A stretch of 64,000 nt of DNA from Brasenia schreberi (Eukaryota > Streptophyta > Magnoliopsida > Nymphaeales > Cabombaceae), in assembly GCA_036023115.1 (NCBI GenBank), contig JAYKKT010000088.1, positions 3,797,001 to 3,861,000 on the forward strand, read 5' to 3'. A program made the position numbers and the translations under genes. Below the pieces are notes generated by a model, which searched no databases, was not told the origin of the DNA, and was given only the letters and a program-made list of their open reading frames with translations. Below, piece by piece: positions 49,235-58,903 of this stretch. How positions within the stretch are numbered: position 1 is the first letter of the stretch; every line of letters starts with the position of its first letter.

Positions 49235-49728
49235 ATGAATGAGCTCACTAGACAAGGCAGATTTGAGGAAGTAGACCAACTATATGATCGATTGTTGGAA
49301 GATGGTTTAGCCCTCGATCTCATAATATACAATCTAATGATTCATGCTCACTCAAAATTTGGTGATATACAAAAGGCATCCCGGCTGCAGGTAGATATGA
49401 TAAAGGATGGAATAGGTATTAACGAGATGACTTACTCGAGTCAGATAGTGAGATTGTGCCGGGAAGGAAAGTTGCATAAGGCAGATAAACTCTTCATGCA
49501 GTTGAAGGATAAAGGGTTGGTGAATAGCAGTGTTATGTATCTCTCATTGATTGGCACTGCAAGTCACACGACTACCATGGAGCTTACCACTTGAGCAGAG
49601 AAATGGCCAGAAAGGGGTTCTGTCTTGAGAACTCCCTATGTGATGTACTGGTTGATGGCCTCAAGAAGGAGGGCAGAGTGCATGACGCCGAGCTTCTTAT
49701 TGCTGAGATGGAAAGGAGAAATGAATAG
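49235..49728 (+). pseudogene. Captured pentatricopeptide-repeat (PPR) gene fragment in NA1
   Basis: Tandem 35-residue P-class PPR motifs: RFEEVDQLYDRLLEDGLALD followed by LIIYNLMIHAHSK, then KASRLQVDMIKDGI, GINEMTYSSQIVRLCREGK and KADKLFMQLKDKG. A frameshift at about 49570-49590 moves the reading, which then continues through HLSREMARKGFCLENSLCD and GRVHDAELLIAEMERRNE to TAG at 49726. About 4.5 repeats remain of a normal gene with ten or more. PPR proteins bind organellar RNA. This piece lacks any start, transit peptide or full array and is a retrotransposon passenger. Confidence 0.85.
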
Positions 49729-50374
49729 TTATTGCCTCAAGTTGAATTGAGATTACCTTGTTGACATCCATTTTTGTTTGACCTCTCAATCTGCCACCCA
49801 GACTTTTAGATTTTGAATCCCAATTTTCCCTCTCACGCAACTTCGTGCTATAACTTGCAAGAGTCAGAGAAGGGCAAAAGAGAGTTCACATTCTAAGATG
49901 GGAGTAAATTCTGGAAAAACTTTTGCATCAAGAGTTCATATTCTCAAGTGAGTTCTTGCGAAATTATCCAAAGTGAAAAGTTGTGGTGATGGTTCACAGA
50001 TGATTGCTTTAGTTCTCTAGCACCTGGCAGATCAGCTTTCTTTGATATTTCATAGTTGATGTAAGCTAGGAACAACGGTAGAGAAATCCTTCAGATCTCG
50101 GTGCTTGATGGATGATTGCAGAGGACGTTTTGCATGACTTTGGCTAGGTATGGACACTATATATGTATATATGAGAAGAGATGCGTCTTCCCAGCAAATC
50201 ATTCCAACTATTCCCTTTATGGAAGATGGTGATTACTATATGCTACTTACCTGCAAGTATGAAGAGGTGTATGTTCCTGCACTTGAAGACTTTGTCATCA
50301 TTTCTGATAGAACTGGTGTATGATAATGATATATCAAAACATCTTCGTTGTGATAGATGGGCAATATGCAGACC

Positions 50375-50527
50375 TTCAAGTTTAGTTCTGTTAGAACTTG
50401 AAAGACATGTTATCGTTGCTAGGGCAGAATATGAAACAAGAATGAGGTCCATGGAAGAGAAATGGCAAAAACAGATGATGTCATTGGAAATGAGTATGAT
50501 TGCAGCTAAGAAGAGCTTGTTGCAGCC
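50375..50527 (+). pseudogene. Captured coiled-coil fragment in NA1, possibly from a myosin VIII tail
   Basis: An open run reads ELERHVIVARAEYETRMRSM, then EEKWQKQMMSLEMSMIAAKK. It is strongly helical and resembles the end of plant class VIII myosins, where a similar E-E-x-W-Q-K-Q-M-x-S-L pattern is found. A frameshift near 50525 moves into ELVAAMRASEGPPSENGAND. The assignment is from memory of the family and is tentative. Its position between LTR and 3' domain shows it is a passenger. Confidence 0.45.
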
Positions 50528-51677
50528 ATGAGGGCAAGTGAAGGACCTCCTTCAGAGAATGGTGCCAATGATGTAGGTTTAGTCCTAAATGCACAAGTTG
50601 CTACAAGGAAGATAGCTGCCATATATGAATCATGTGCAGGAGAGAGTATGTTGAATTATTAGTAGAGTTACATCTTCTTTAACAAGAGATCATCATGTCG
50701 AAAGAGTGACAAAGATGTTAAGAAAACAATATTAAGAAAACAAGAAAGAGAAGCCAGCCGTGTAGGGCTCCAATGTTCAGTTGTAGGCAGATTGGATGGA
50801 AGGTCTCCAATCTACTAATTCTTGAAAGTTTCCATAAAATAGATAAATGCTAAAGATTGCAGTCATGAGGACTGCCGAAATGTTTTTTATTTGCAGCCAT
50901 TGAAGTTACAGAAATTTGCAGCAATGAAAGTTGCTGAAGATGAATAGCTAAGAAGGCTAAGTTGAAGAAGATTACAATCATGAAGGTTGCTGAAAAGTGT
51001 TGCAGCAAAGAAAATTGCTTAGAAAATGGACAGCTAAGGGGCTAAAAAAATTCAAAAGAATGTAGAAAATCAATCTTCTTTCACTACATATGCATGAAAA
51101 AATTAAATCATTGAAGAGGCCAGAGGAATTTGTTGATATAGAATGTGGCAGTATCACCAAGAAGCATGAAAGTTAAAACCTTGAGTTGCTGAAGTAAACA
51201 GTCAAAACCTTGTGTTGCTGAAGTAAACAGTCAGGAGGGCTAAAAAAGCGGCTGCAGTCACTATGTGAAGAGGCGCAGACCGACTAGTATGAGCAACTGT
51301 CTGTATTCTGCTATTTGAGTGGTAGAGATAGGGCACCTAACCAACACACCAGTTGTAGCCACCATATGAAGGGGCGTAGGAAAAGCCGTGTGAAGTGTGT
51401 ATGGTGGAGTAGTACCTCCTATTACAAAAGATCAGCTTTCTTAAGAGTAGAAAAACATGACTTTTGAAGTGTAGCTGCCGAATCCCTTTATGGAGAGAAA
51501 AAAAGGAGAGAGTAACCGACACCCATAGAAGGGTCGCGTGCTACCCATGTGTTCTTCATTGTTCCAGTTGTTTTACAGAAGCCTCAAAAAGATCGCTTGT
51601 GCACTTGTGGTGAAGAAAGAACCAGTTTTTTTGCAAGTTTGGAGTTCGAAGTATCTCACTCCCAACTTGAGGGGGAG

Positions 51678-52006
51678 TGAAGAATATGAGTTTTGTAGTC
51701 AGTTTTAGTAAGGTTGATGTCTTAGGATAGTAAATTTGATGTTTTAGATATTATTGTAATTGTCCGAAGTTGTAAGAGCATTTTGGTAATTTTCTGTATT
51801 AGGGGTATTTTAGTCATTTTATGTTTTACAACTCCTTATATAAGGGATGAGAGGTTGTATTAGGTTTTAAGTTACTGGGATTAAGAAAGAGAGAGAAAGA
51901 GGGGGGGCGGCCTCCATTGGAGGTCCGCCCCCTCCTCCGATCTCCAAATTTTCTCTTCATTGTGTATGATCTTTTTCTTTTCCGCTACGCAATCTCGTTT
52001 TCAACA
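51678..52006 (+). repeat. 3' LTR of NA1
   Basis: 329 bp. It differs from the 5' LTR by scattered substitutions and by retaining GGAGGTCCGCCCCCTCC, which is missing from the 5' LTR. TATA box at 51837-51843. Confidence 0.95.
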
Positions 52007-52177
52007 GAACATACGGAGAATGTTGTTGAGATAGACTTGACTCCCCCTTGAAAGCATAATATGGAGTAGATTCACTAAAGGTGACATCCATGGATACATA
52101 CATTTTTTTAAGAATCAGATCATAGTATTTATAGCCATTTTTAGAATTTGAATAACTAAGAAATATACACTTGACAG

Positions 52178-52507
52178 TGTTAAGAATATGAGTTTAGAGT
52201 CAGTTTTAGTACATTTAATGTCTTAGGACAGTAAATTTGATGTTTTAGGTATTATTGTAATTGTCCGAAGTCGTAAGGGTATTTTGGTATTTTTTTGTAC
52301 TAAGGGTATTTTGGTCATTTTATATTTTACAGCTCCTTATATAAGAGATGATAGGTTGTATTAGGGTTTAAGGTTGCTGAGATTAAGAAAGAGAGAGAAA
52401 GAGGGGGGCGGCCTCCATTAGAGGTCCGCCTCCTCCTCTGATCTCCATATTTCCTCTTAATTGTGTATGATCTTTTTCTTCTTCGCTGTGTAACCACGTT
52501 TCCAACA
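52178..52507 (+). repeat. 5' LTR of NA2
   Basis: 330 bp, TGTTAAG...TCCAACA, clearly homologous to the NA1 LTR throughout, including CTCCTTATATAAG. Confidence 0.95.
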
Positions 52508-52675
52508 TGGTATCAGAGCTTATTTTGATCGTTGGGAGAAATAGAGAGATTATTTTCCAACAACGTTGTCGTTCCGGTCACTTTGAGGCCTAACTCACTG
52601 CCGGCTCTTGCATATGTTGTTGGGTTGTCGAGTGGTAAGAGGAATCACGTGGAACCCATCTTAAGGGGTCCTACA

Positions 52676-53220
52676 ATGGCACATCAATGGGCAAAGATCG
52701 TCTTTCATCGGATTAGGCTTTTGCATTCATTTTCTTCGTCATCCTTCTTTTTAAGGTTTTCAGATTCGGGACCGAAGTTTCACCCTTCTTCGTCCATGGG
52801 CCGATTCTCCTTCTCCCTTCTGCGTCATTCTAGCAGCGCTGATCTGCAGCCTCAGTTGTTCGTGGATCTGTTGAAAATTATGGAACAAAGAGTGGCAGAG
52901 ATTGAACGGAGGAGCACTCAGCTTCAAAATACCATTGCTCAGTCAGAAGTAACATCCGAAGAGTATAAGGGCTACCAAGGAACTGCGTAGACTTGGGGGA
53001 ACTATGACACTTATAAAGGATGTGAGGGAAAAGCAGCAGGAAATTGATGGTTTAAAATCTTTAATCACTGAATCTCCTGAAGACAAAGACATGCATGAAA
53101 TGGTTGCTCAGGAGTTGGATGAAGCAACTGAAGCAGTAAATAAATTGCAGTGTACTTCTCAAATCCTTACTCCCAAAAGATGATGCTGATGAAAGGGACT
53201 GCATTTTTAAAGTTGGGTTA
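52676..53220 (+). pseudogene. Captured organellar peptide-chain release factor 1 (N-terminal part) in NA2
   Basis: An ATG at 52676 opens a serine/arginine-rich presequence (MAHQWAKIVFHRIRLLHSF) of the mitochondrial type. The PCRF domain follows: LFVDLLKIMEQRVAEIERRS, then RATKELRRLGGTMTLIKDV, KQQEIDGLKSLITESPEDKD and LLPKDDADERDCIFKVG. Frameshifts occur near 52965 and 53165. The sequence then departs before the GGQ peptidyl-tRNA hydrolysis region, so no active factor is encoded. The exon order is continuous with no intron-like interruption, as expected for a captured spliced message. The normal role of the parent gene is stop-codon-dependent termination of organellar translation. Confidence 0.85.
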
Positions 53221-53265
53221 GAAGGTTTGCGAGGAGGACCAACAAGGATGCTCAAGAAGAGTGGT

Positions 53266-53490
53266 GCACATCAAATGTTTGACGAAATGTCCAAGAAGAG
53301 CTGAGTTACTTGCACATCAAGTATTCAATGAAATGTCAAAGAGAAATATTCAACTGCACATCAAGTGTTCGATGAAAAGCCTAAAAGAGATGTTTATCTG
53401 CATATCAAGTGTTCGCTGAAATGCTCGAAAAGAGATGTTTACCTGTGCATCAAGCGTTTGAAGAAATGTTTAAGAAAGATGAAAAAGATT
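53266..53490 (+). repeat. Five-unit minisatellite in NA2, potentially encoding a PPR-like motif
   Basis: Units start at 53266, 53312, 53356, 53400 and 53447 (44-47 bp). The consensus translates as AHQVFDEMPKRDVYL, which resembles one half of a PLS-class PPR motif. Unit lengths that are not multiples of three break the frame between units. It could be a locally expanded piece of a second captured gene. Confidence 0.7.
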
Positions 53491-54152
53491 TAGAAAAAGA
53501 TTCAGAAGATATAAAGTAGCAGGTGATGATGTCCTTCGTTGAAAAAGCAGCTAAATGTGAGTTTAGAGTTGTTGATGGAATGCAGAAAATCAGTTTTTCT
53601 CACTATGCATGCATGACAAAGCAAATCATAGAAGATGTCAGAGGAATTTGTTGATATAGAATGTGGTAGTATCACCAAGAAGCATGAAAGTTAAAACCTT
53701 GAGTTCCTGAAGTAAACAGGCAGGAGGGCTGGAAAAGCGACTGCAGTCACCATATGAAGGGGCGCAAACCGACTAGAATAAGCAGATGTCTCTATTCTGC
53801 TATTTGAGTGGTAGAGAGAGGGCACCCAACCAACACACCGACTGCAACCACCATGTAAAGGGACGCAGGAAAAGCCATGTGAAGTGTGTATGGTGGAGTA
53901 GTACTTCCTATCACAAAAGATCAGTTTTCGCATGAGTAGAAAAAACATGACTTTTGATCACTTTATGGAGAAGAAGAAAGAGAGGGAGCAACCAACACCC
54001 ATAGAAGGGTCGTGTGCTATCCATGTGTTCTTGATTATTTAGGTTGTTTTTATAGAAGCCTCGAAGAGATTGCTCGTGCACGTGTTGTGAAGAAAGAACT
54101 AGTTCTTTTGCAAGTTTGGAGTTAACGTATCTCACTCCCAACTTGAGGGGGG

Positions 54153-54478
54153 TGGAATATGAGTTTAGAGTCAATTTTAGTACATTTGATGTCTTAGGAC
54201 AGTAAATTTGATGTTTTAGGTATTATTGTAATTGTCCGAAGTTGTAAGGGTATTTTGGTAATTTTCTGTACTAGGGGTATTTTGGTCATTTTATATTTTT
54301 CAGCTCCTTATATAAGGGCTGATAGGTTGTATTAGGGTTTAAGGTTGCTGAGATTAAGAAAGAGAAAGAAAGAGGGGGGCAGCCTCCATTGGAGGTCCGC
54401 CCCCTCCTCCGATCTCCAAATTTCCTCTTCATTGTGTATGATCTTTTTCTTCTCCGCTATGCAACTACGTTTCTAACA
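54153..54478 (+). repeat. 3' LTR of NA2
   Basis: 326 bp. It begins TGGAATATGAG and ends TTCTAACA, immediately before the second GACAG. Confidence 0.95.
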
Positions 54479-54861
54479 GACAGATCTAAGATCCAGTTTA
54501 TCACGGTTAGCAAATGAATATGTATAAAGCATGAGCAGCCAAAGATTCTAGGAACTAGATGAAAAAGTTTTGAATTTTGATCGAGGTATTTCATTGGACT
54601 TTCACCTGTGTGGAAGGAGTTGTCAAGTCCTTTCCCTTTGCCAGCCATTAGTCAAAAAATATAATGGAACTTATCTGATATGGTTTATTTAATCGGCCAA
54701 AAAAATGTTTTGCTTTATTGAATTTCAATCGCCTAGTAGAAATAGATATGAATGTATATGTCTGAATAGCCAAACACAGAAGAATGATCAATTACGATTA
54801 GATCTTCATTGAATTTTCTTATAATGAATCGCATGACTGAAGAAAAAATTCTGAATCAAGT

Positions 54862-54966
54862 AAACAAATCTGTCCCATGGTCTGTTAAGAAGAATGAAAT
54901 CAACCAAACAGATCTGCCCCACGGTCTGTTAAGAAGAATAAAATCAACCAAACAGATCTGCCCCAC
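54862..54966. repeat. Short tandem repeat, unit about 44 bp
   Basis: AAACAGATCTGCCCCACGG and GTCTGTTAAGAAGAAT recur with about 44-bp spacing for a little over two units. It lies in the 800-bp non-coding stretch between the copia F primer site and its integrase remnant. Confidence 0.75.
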
Positions 54967-55463
54967 GATATGCAGTTGGTAAATAGTGCAGAAGAAAGTA
55001 CCGCAGTCTATGTTTTCTTCTAGGCTAAAGAACCAGGAAAAACTGATAACGTCAAGATCAACTGCCAAACAGCAGAAAACAACCTTTGCTGAAATATAAA
55101 TCTACAGTCAAAAGGCCGCCAACAATTGCACCAACAGCCGTGTTTCTGCTTCCTTGATGCAGTCACGATTTAATCATCCCAATGAAGCAAATCACGAACT
55201 GTTTTCTTAAATCACATTTGTTGAAGATGATTAAAAAAAAAACTGCAGTGCTATCCATGATTTTGCCACATCACGTTCCAAAATTGATATCTTCTTACTT
55301 CAAGAATACAACCCGTCTTGATTCGAAGGCATAGAAAACCCAAAATCTGATTTTTCTGAGGCACAAACCAAATCGGTATCTATTCCAAATACCAAACTAT
55401 TGTAATCTGATCTTTTTCTTCAAATTCCATTAAGAAAAAACAACCATATAGGCTCTGATATCA

Positions 55464-55749
55464 TATTAAGAAAAAACTGAACTTTATTAACTTGAATTAG
55501 AATAAAACTTACAGGTTATGATCGATTGGAGGTATCCCTCTAATCGACCCTATCAAGAGGTGGCAACCGAGTGCTCCACAGATCCTTCTTAACCTACACG
55601 ATTTGACCTAATCTCTTATTTATAAGGATAACTTGAATGACTAAAATGACCTTAGTTAATCTTATCTACACCTAAATGGACTTGGACCCATAACACTCAT
55701 TACACGACCCGTGGATCCATTACAGAAAAACACGTGAACTTGTTTAACA
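55464..55749 (-). repeat. 5' LTR of copia F
   Basis: 286 bp, beginning TGTTAAACAAGTTCACGTG on the minus strand. It is followed by the primer site TGATATCAGAGCC (55451-55463). The LTR ends TA rather than CA, a mutation. Confidence 0.85.
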
Positions 55750-55752
55750 CTG

Positions 55753-55890
55753 ACTCCCCATGTGTAAAAGGGGTAGAAACCATGGGTCATTTATTGTTGT
55801 TTTGTGAAAGAGCTAGTTATTTGTGGTCTGCAGCATTATATAGTGCTCCAGTTACAATAGGTGCGGGGTAGAAATGCATGTAAGGAGTTA
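55753..55890 (+). mobile_element. L1-type LINE scrap (zf-RVT region)
   Basis: Plus-strand translation reads VKGVETMGHLLLFCERASYL then WSAALYSAP. This is the cysteine/histidine block that follows the reverse transcriptase of plant L1 elements (C...ET..HLL..C..A..LW). Only about 140 bp remain, squeezed between copia F and RTE F. Confidence 0.6.
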
Positions 55891-58104
55891 TGGGCGTAAT
55901 GGTATCTTCTTATCACAAAGAATACTTGATGCTCCTCACCATTTTAACCAACAAGCATTAATTCTATGCATAATATCTCCATCAATTCTTCCATCACTCT
56001 GAAAAATTGACCCTAGGTATTTAAAACTTTCCTTTTGAGGGATGCAATGTGTGCCAATTTTAATTTCTATATCATCTAAAGTAACCAAATGATCAAACTT
56101 ACATTCCATATACTATGTCTTTGTTGTACTAAGTCGGAGGCCTTTGCTTTCTAATGTTTCTCTCCATAGTTCCAATTTTCTATTAACTTTTTCCTTAGAC
56201 TCCTCCACTAATACAATGTCATCTGCAAATAACATACACCAAGGTACTTCATCTTGAATATGTTTTGTTAACTCATCCATCACCATTATAAATAATTATA
56301 GACTTAAAGTTGATCCTTGATGTAACCCAATATTAACTTCAAAGAAGTCTGTCATTCCTTTATGCGTCCTCACACATATTTTTGTACCATCATACATGTC
56401 TCTTATAAGGTTAATGTATGTCAATGGGATACCTCTTTTTTCCAAGGTTCTCCAAAGAACCTCCCTCGGTACCCTATCGTAAGATTTTTCTAGAATAAAT
56501 ATCATGTGAAAGTCTTTCTTTTTTGCTCTAAAATGTTCCATAAGACGTTCAAAAGGTGAATCGCAGCAATAGTAGATCTGCCTAACATAAATCCAAATTG
56601 GTTCTCTATTGTACTTATACTTGTCTTAACCTACGTTCGATAATTCTTTCCCACAATTTCATAGTATGGCTCATTAACTCGATACCTCAATAATTCGTAA
56701 AATTTTGAATGTCTCCCTTGTTCTTATATATGGGTATAAGTGTACTCGCTCTCCATTCCTCGGGCATCTTTTGGTTTCTCCATATTTCATTAAATAGTCT
56801 TTTGAGCCAAGTGATTCATCTTTCTCCTAGTATTTTCCAAACTTCTATATGAATATTGTTTGGTCCTACCGATTTACCACCCTTCATATGTTTAAGAGCC
56901 TCTTTGACTTCATTATTTTGAATATGTTGGTAGAAATTGTGGTTTATATACATTTATGATTTGGCTAACTCTCCTAAGCTAATACTAACATCTTTATTTT
57001 CATTAAAAAGCTTATAAAAATAGTTTTTTCATCTATTTATTGTATCATCATTTACCACTAGAATTTTTTCATCTTCGTCTTTGATGCATCTAACATAATT
57101 AAGATCTTTAGTTTTCTTATCTCTAGCCCTACCTGTCCTAAAAATATCTCTTTCACCCTCTTTTGAGTTGAGTTCTTTATATAAATCTGACCAAATTTTA
57201 GCTTTTGCTTCACTTATAGCCTTTTTTGCTTCCTTCTTTGCTTTCTTATAAGCCTCTAAAGTTTCACTAGTTTTCTTAGCATAATGTAATTTGTAACATG
57301 CCCTCTTTGCCTTGATTTTATTTTGCACTACTTCACTCCACCACCAAGCTTCTTTTTGTGCCGGTACACCTTCCTTAGATACACCTAATACATCTTTCGC
57401 CACTTTCCTAATATGTATAGTCTATGTCACACGGGTGCGGGTGCGGGATACGATAAATTTTAAAAATTTTGGGTGCTGCGACACGACTAATGTACATAAT
57501 ATTATATATATTATATATTCAAGGTAGAACAAGTGAGACATCAATTAACATAAGTACATGACGACAATAGTAAGTGCACAACTTTATATTAAAGCAAAAC
57601 ATGTAAACAACTACTAATTTAATTTCATCATAATACACAAATCAATCAAAAAGAAAATCAGGATTTGCAGATCAACAATATTATAAGTGAAGGGACTATC
57701 GGCAATATTATCAACTATGAAGTTATGAACAATATTATCATAATACAAGGTGCCTCACGTGGTATCTATTCCGGTCGCGATCAGTGTCTGCAGAAGAACC
57801 CACTACATTTACTCGACACGAATTGATAAGTAAAAACTAGGCTTATGCATTGCCCACAAATATGTAGACTGGGTAAGCGCGTGTTACAAGGGCCTTATTT
57901 ATGGGTTCATTACACCCACTCCTTGGGGTATTGGGCCAGCCATACACCTAAGGAGGCAGTTTCGGATGGTTCAACCCGAATATTTATTGGGATTTTTTTT
58001 ACTAAAAGAAGTTAAGAAATCTCAACAACAAAAAAAGTGGGAAAAAAGTTAGCCCTCGATTATTTTTAAGGTGCTCGCACAACATAGTTCAATTCCTAGT
58101 TTGT

Positions 58105-58240
58105 AGGATTGTCTCTCTCTCTCTCTCACACACACATATATATATATACACATATATATAATATATAAAATGTGGCCGAAGCCATACACACCATTCAATA
58201 ATCAATCTCCCACCCACCAGCAGCATTAGAGTATGGTGTA
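58105..58240 (-). repeat. SINE-like repeat in antisense inside the DNA transposon
   Basis: CT, CA and TA runs, then GTGGCCGAAGCCATACACACC and CTCCCACCCACCAGCAGCAT. This is the same order of blocks as the SINE-like copies at 6.8-7.2 and 18.3-18.7 kb. The B-box region is degraded. Confidence 0.4.
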
Positions 58241-58390
58241 AAGCTATTTCCCCCCTCCTATCATATCTTATGTATTTATATATATTTATGTAAAAAGAGT
58301 TGCTGCAAAGAAGTTGGTGTTTGCATCGTCTATGTTCGTTATCTCTATATGTATATATACTGTGTGTATAAAGTTGTATATCTATCACTC

Positions 58391-58903
58391 ACCAGAGCCA
58401 AGCTCTTAATGATCGTGTCAGCATGTTCGTCATCACCCATTTCATTGATAAGGACATCGATGAAGTCATCACCACGTTGCAGAAGTTCCTTTTCTGGCAG
58501 TGCTCCTTTACCCAGGAGGTGGGTACCTCGTCCATCTTTTTGTGGACCCTTTTCATGGTGCTAAAGTAACCACCAACATCCAGCCACTTGAGCCATGGAA
58601 GTGCATCAGATACGGTAAACAGCCTAAGCAGATAAAAGAACTCCTTAATCAACTCGACCAACTCTCTCTTTCTCTTCATTTCCATTTCCATTGTTGCCCA
58701 GTTCCATATATCGTTTTCCAGCGACCAACCTGACCATGATGTTCAATGTCAAGAGGTTCAACAGACACTTCATCTCCACGAGCTCACCATCCCTACTTTT
58801 TTCATAGAGGTCACTCACTAAGGATCCAATCTCCTCCAGCCAGACATGCTTGAACGACTCAAGCCGTCGACTTGATAGGAGTTCAACAGTGGAGTTCCTG
58901 CGT
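58391..58903 (-). pseudogene. Captured cytochrome P450 fragment (CYP82-like)
   Basis: Minus-strand reading: VELLSSRRLESFKHVWLEEI, then GELVEMKCLLNLLTLNIMVR and LVAGKRY. After a frameshift near 58675 come ELVELIKEFFYLLRLFTVSD and ALPWLKWLDVGG. After a second near 58480 come DDFIDVLINEMGDDEHADTI and IKSLAL before GTGAGT. These are the C-helix to I-helix-approach blocks of plant CYP82 enzymes. The oxygen-binding and haem-cysteine regions are absent, so it is not functional. The final GTGAGT may be the original splice donor, which would mean capture at the DNA level. Confidence 0.85.

Larger units (their letters stand above)
47502..52006 (+). mobile_element. Non-autonomous LTR retrotransposon NA1 with captured host sequence
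   Basis: A 4.5-kb element with a perfect 5-bp target duplication GAACA (47497-47501, 52007-52011). LTRs are 47502-47820 and 51678-52006. Primer site TGGTATCAAAGC starts at 47821, and the polypurine tract CTTGAGGGGGAG ends at 51677. The 3.86-kb interior has no gag, protease, integrase or RT. Instead it carries a PPR gene fragment (49235-49728), a coiled-coil fragment (50375-50527) and a 3' domain (about 51040-51660) shared with NA2. It must have moved using proteins from another element. Confidence 0.95.
52178..54478 (+). mobile_element. Non-autonomous LTR retrotransposon NA2 with captured release-factor sequence
   Basis: A 2.3-kb element with a perfect 5-bp target duplication GACAG (52173-52177, 54479-54483). 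LTRs 52178-52507 and 54153-54478 belong to the NA1 family. Primer site TGGTATCAGAGC starts at 52508, and the polypurine tract ACTTGAGGGGGG ends at 54152. The interior has no retroviral domain. It holds a release-factor 1 fragment (52676-53220), a five-unit minisatellite (53266-53490) and the 3' domain shared with NA1 (about 53570-54150). Confidence 0.95.
45393..55749 (-). mobile_element. Ty1/copia element F, host of two nested LTR elements
   Basis: 5' LTR 55464-55749, primer site 55451-55463 (TGATATCAGAGCC on the minus strand), integrase end 54484-54648 (GESPMKYLDQ, FGCSCFIHIHL) continuing at 52012-52172 (CIFLSYSNSKNGYKYYDL). RT/RNase H is broken across 45530-47496 (YVDDMIITGDD near 46520-46550, KYAIDILEETGKLDCK near 46350, YHERTKHIEINCHFI near 45690). 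The polypurine tract lies near 45518-45535. The two interruptions are the complete elements at 47502-52006 and 52178-54478. The gag-to-integrase core is absent between 54650 and 55450. Confidence 0.88.

Noticed and set aside
49235..49594. A host PPR gene at this place
   Set aside because: It lies wholly between the LTRs of NA1, is frameshifted and has no start or transit peptide. It is cargo rather than a resident gene.
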